Below are positions 5,798 through 5,913 of a stretch of 5,913 bases of DNA, piece by piece; position 1 is the stretch's first letter, and every line of letters starts with the position of its first letter. The stretch is from Clostridia bacterium (GTDB lineage Bacteria; UBA6262; WVXT01; JAUXBS01): the NCBI GenBank assembly GCA_030619245.1, contig JAUXBS010000085.1, forward strand, positions 1 through 5,913, written 5' to 3'. Made by a program: the position numbers and the translations under genes. Below the pieces are notes generated by a model that made no database searches, was not told the origin of the DNA, and saw nothing but the letters and a program-made list of their open reading frames with translations.

Positions 5798-5802
5798 CAG
5801 GG

Positions 5803-5913
5803 ATGCTTACGGAAAATGATGTTTTAAAGATGTTTGAAGACAGCAGGGCGTTAATGAAGGGGCATTTCCTGCTGTCAAGCGGGCTTCATTCAGACAGGTA
5901 CCTGCAGTGCGCC
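5803..5913 (+). CDS. pyrE: Orotate phosphoribosyltransferase (5' part, runs off the window)
   Basis: The first 37 residues of PyrE, which joins orotate and PRPP to form OMP in UMP synthesis. The stretch GHFLLSSGLHSDRYLQ (20-35) is the highly conserved N-terminal motif of bacterial OPRT, with the preceding helix MFEDSRALMKG (10-20) also typical. The PRPP-binding loop lies beyond the edge, so integrity of the whole gene is not known. It is the last visible gene of the rplU operon; its natural partner pyrF is reduced to a fragment immediately upstream. Confidence 0.92.
   Translation, partial: MLTENDVLKMFEDSRALMKGHFLLSSGLHSDRYLQCA

Overview
The window looks like ordinary chromosome of an uncultured bacterium with a Gram-negative type envelope: a lipobox lipoprotein, sigma70-type promoters, Shine-Dalgarno sites and bacterial L21/L27/Obg. 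Base composition is moderate, and arginine is often encoded by AGG. The short, hairpin-forming GGGACAGACACC-type repeats at the left end resemble REP-like elements I associate with delta-proteobacterial and candidate-phylum genomes (such as Omnitrophota-like lineages). The phylum cannot be fixed from this sequence alone.

Layout. Positions 1-24 are probably the last codons of an upstream gene. Positions 27-132 hold three copies of a roughly 30-nt palindromic repeat, two direct and one inverted. Next is a self-contained expression cassette: a near-consensus sigma70 promoter (153-181), a strong Shine-Dalgarno, an acidic lipoprotein of unknown function (224-970) and a clear intrinsic terminator (994-1038). 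An FGGY-family carbohydrate kinase (1050-2537) starts only 11 nt after the terminator T-run. A second near-consensus promoter (2566-2594) drives a small YiiX/YebB-like (permuted papain fold) cysteine hydrolase (2629-3177).

A third promoter, with a perfect TTGACA box (3237-3265), opens a tightly packed operon: rplU (L21), rpmA (L27), obgE (ribosome-assembly GTPase), proB (glutamate 5-kinase, short form without PUA domain), a 29-codon remnant of pyrF (OMP decarboxylase), and the start of pyrE (orotate phosphoribosyltransferase), which runs off the right edge. Spacings are 1 nt (rplU-rpmA), 20 nt (rpmA-obgE), a 4-nt ATGA overlap (obgE-proB) and a 1-nt TAATG overlap (proB-pyrF remnant). The operon links 50S components and a 50S assembly factor to the first step of proline synthesis and the last steps of UMP synthesis.

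I found no convincing new multi-gene system. The most unusual points are the truncated pyrF immediately upstream of an apparently intact pyrE start, the repeat cluster, the unidentified acidic lipoprotein on its own strong promoter and terminator, and a 9-nt G tract within obgE.
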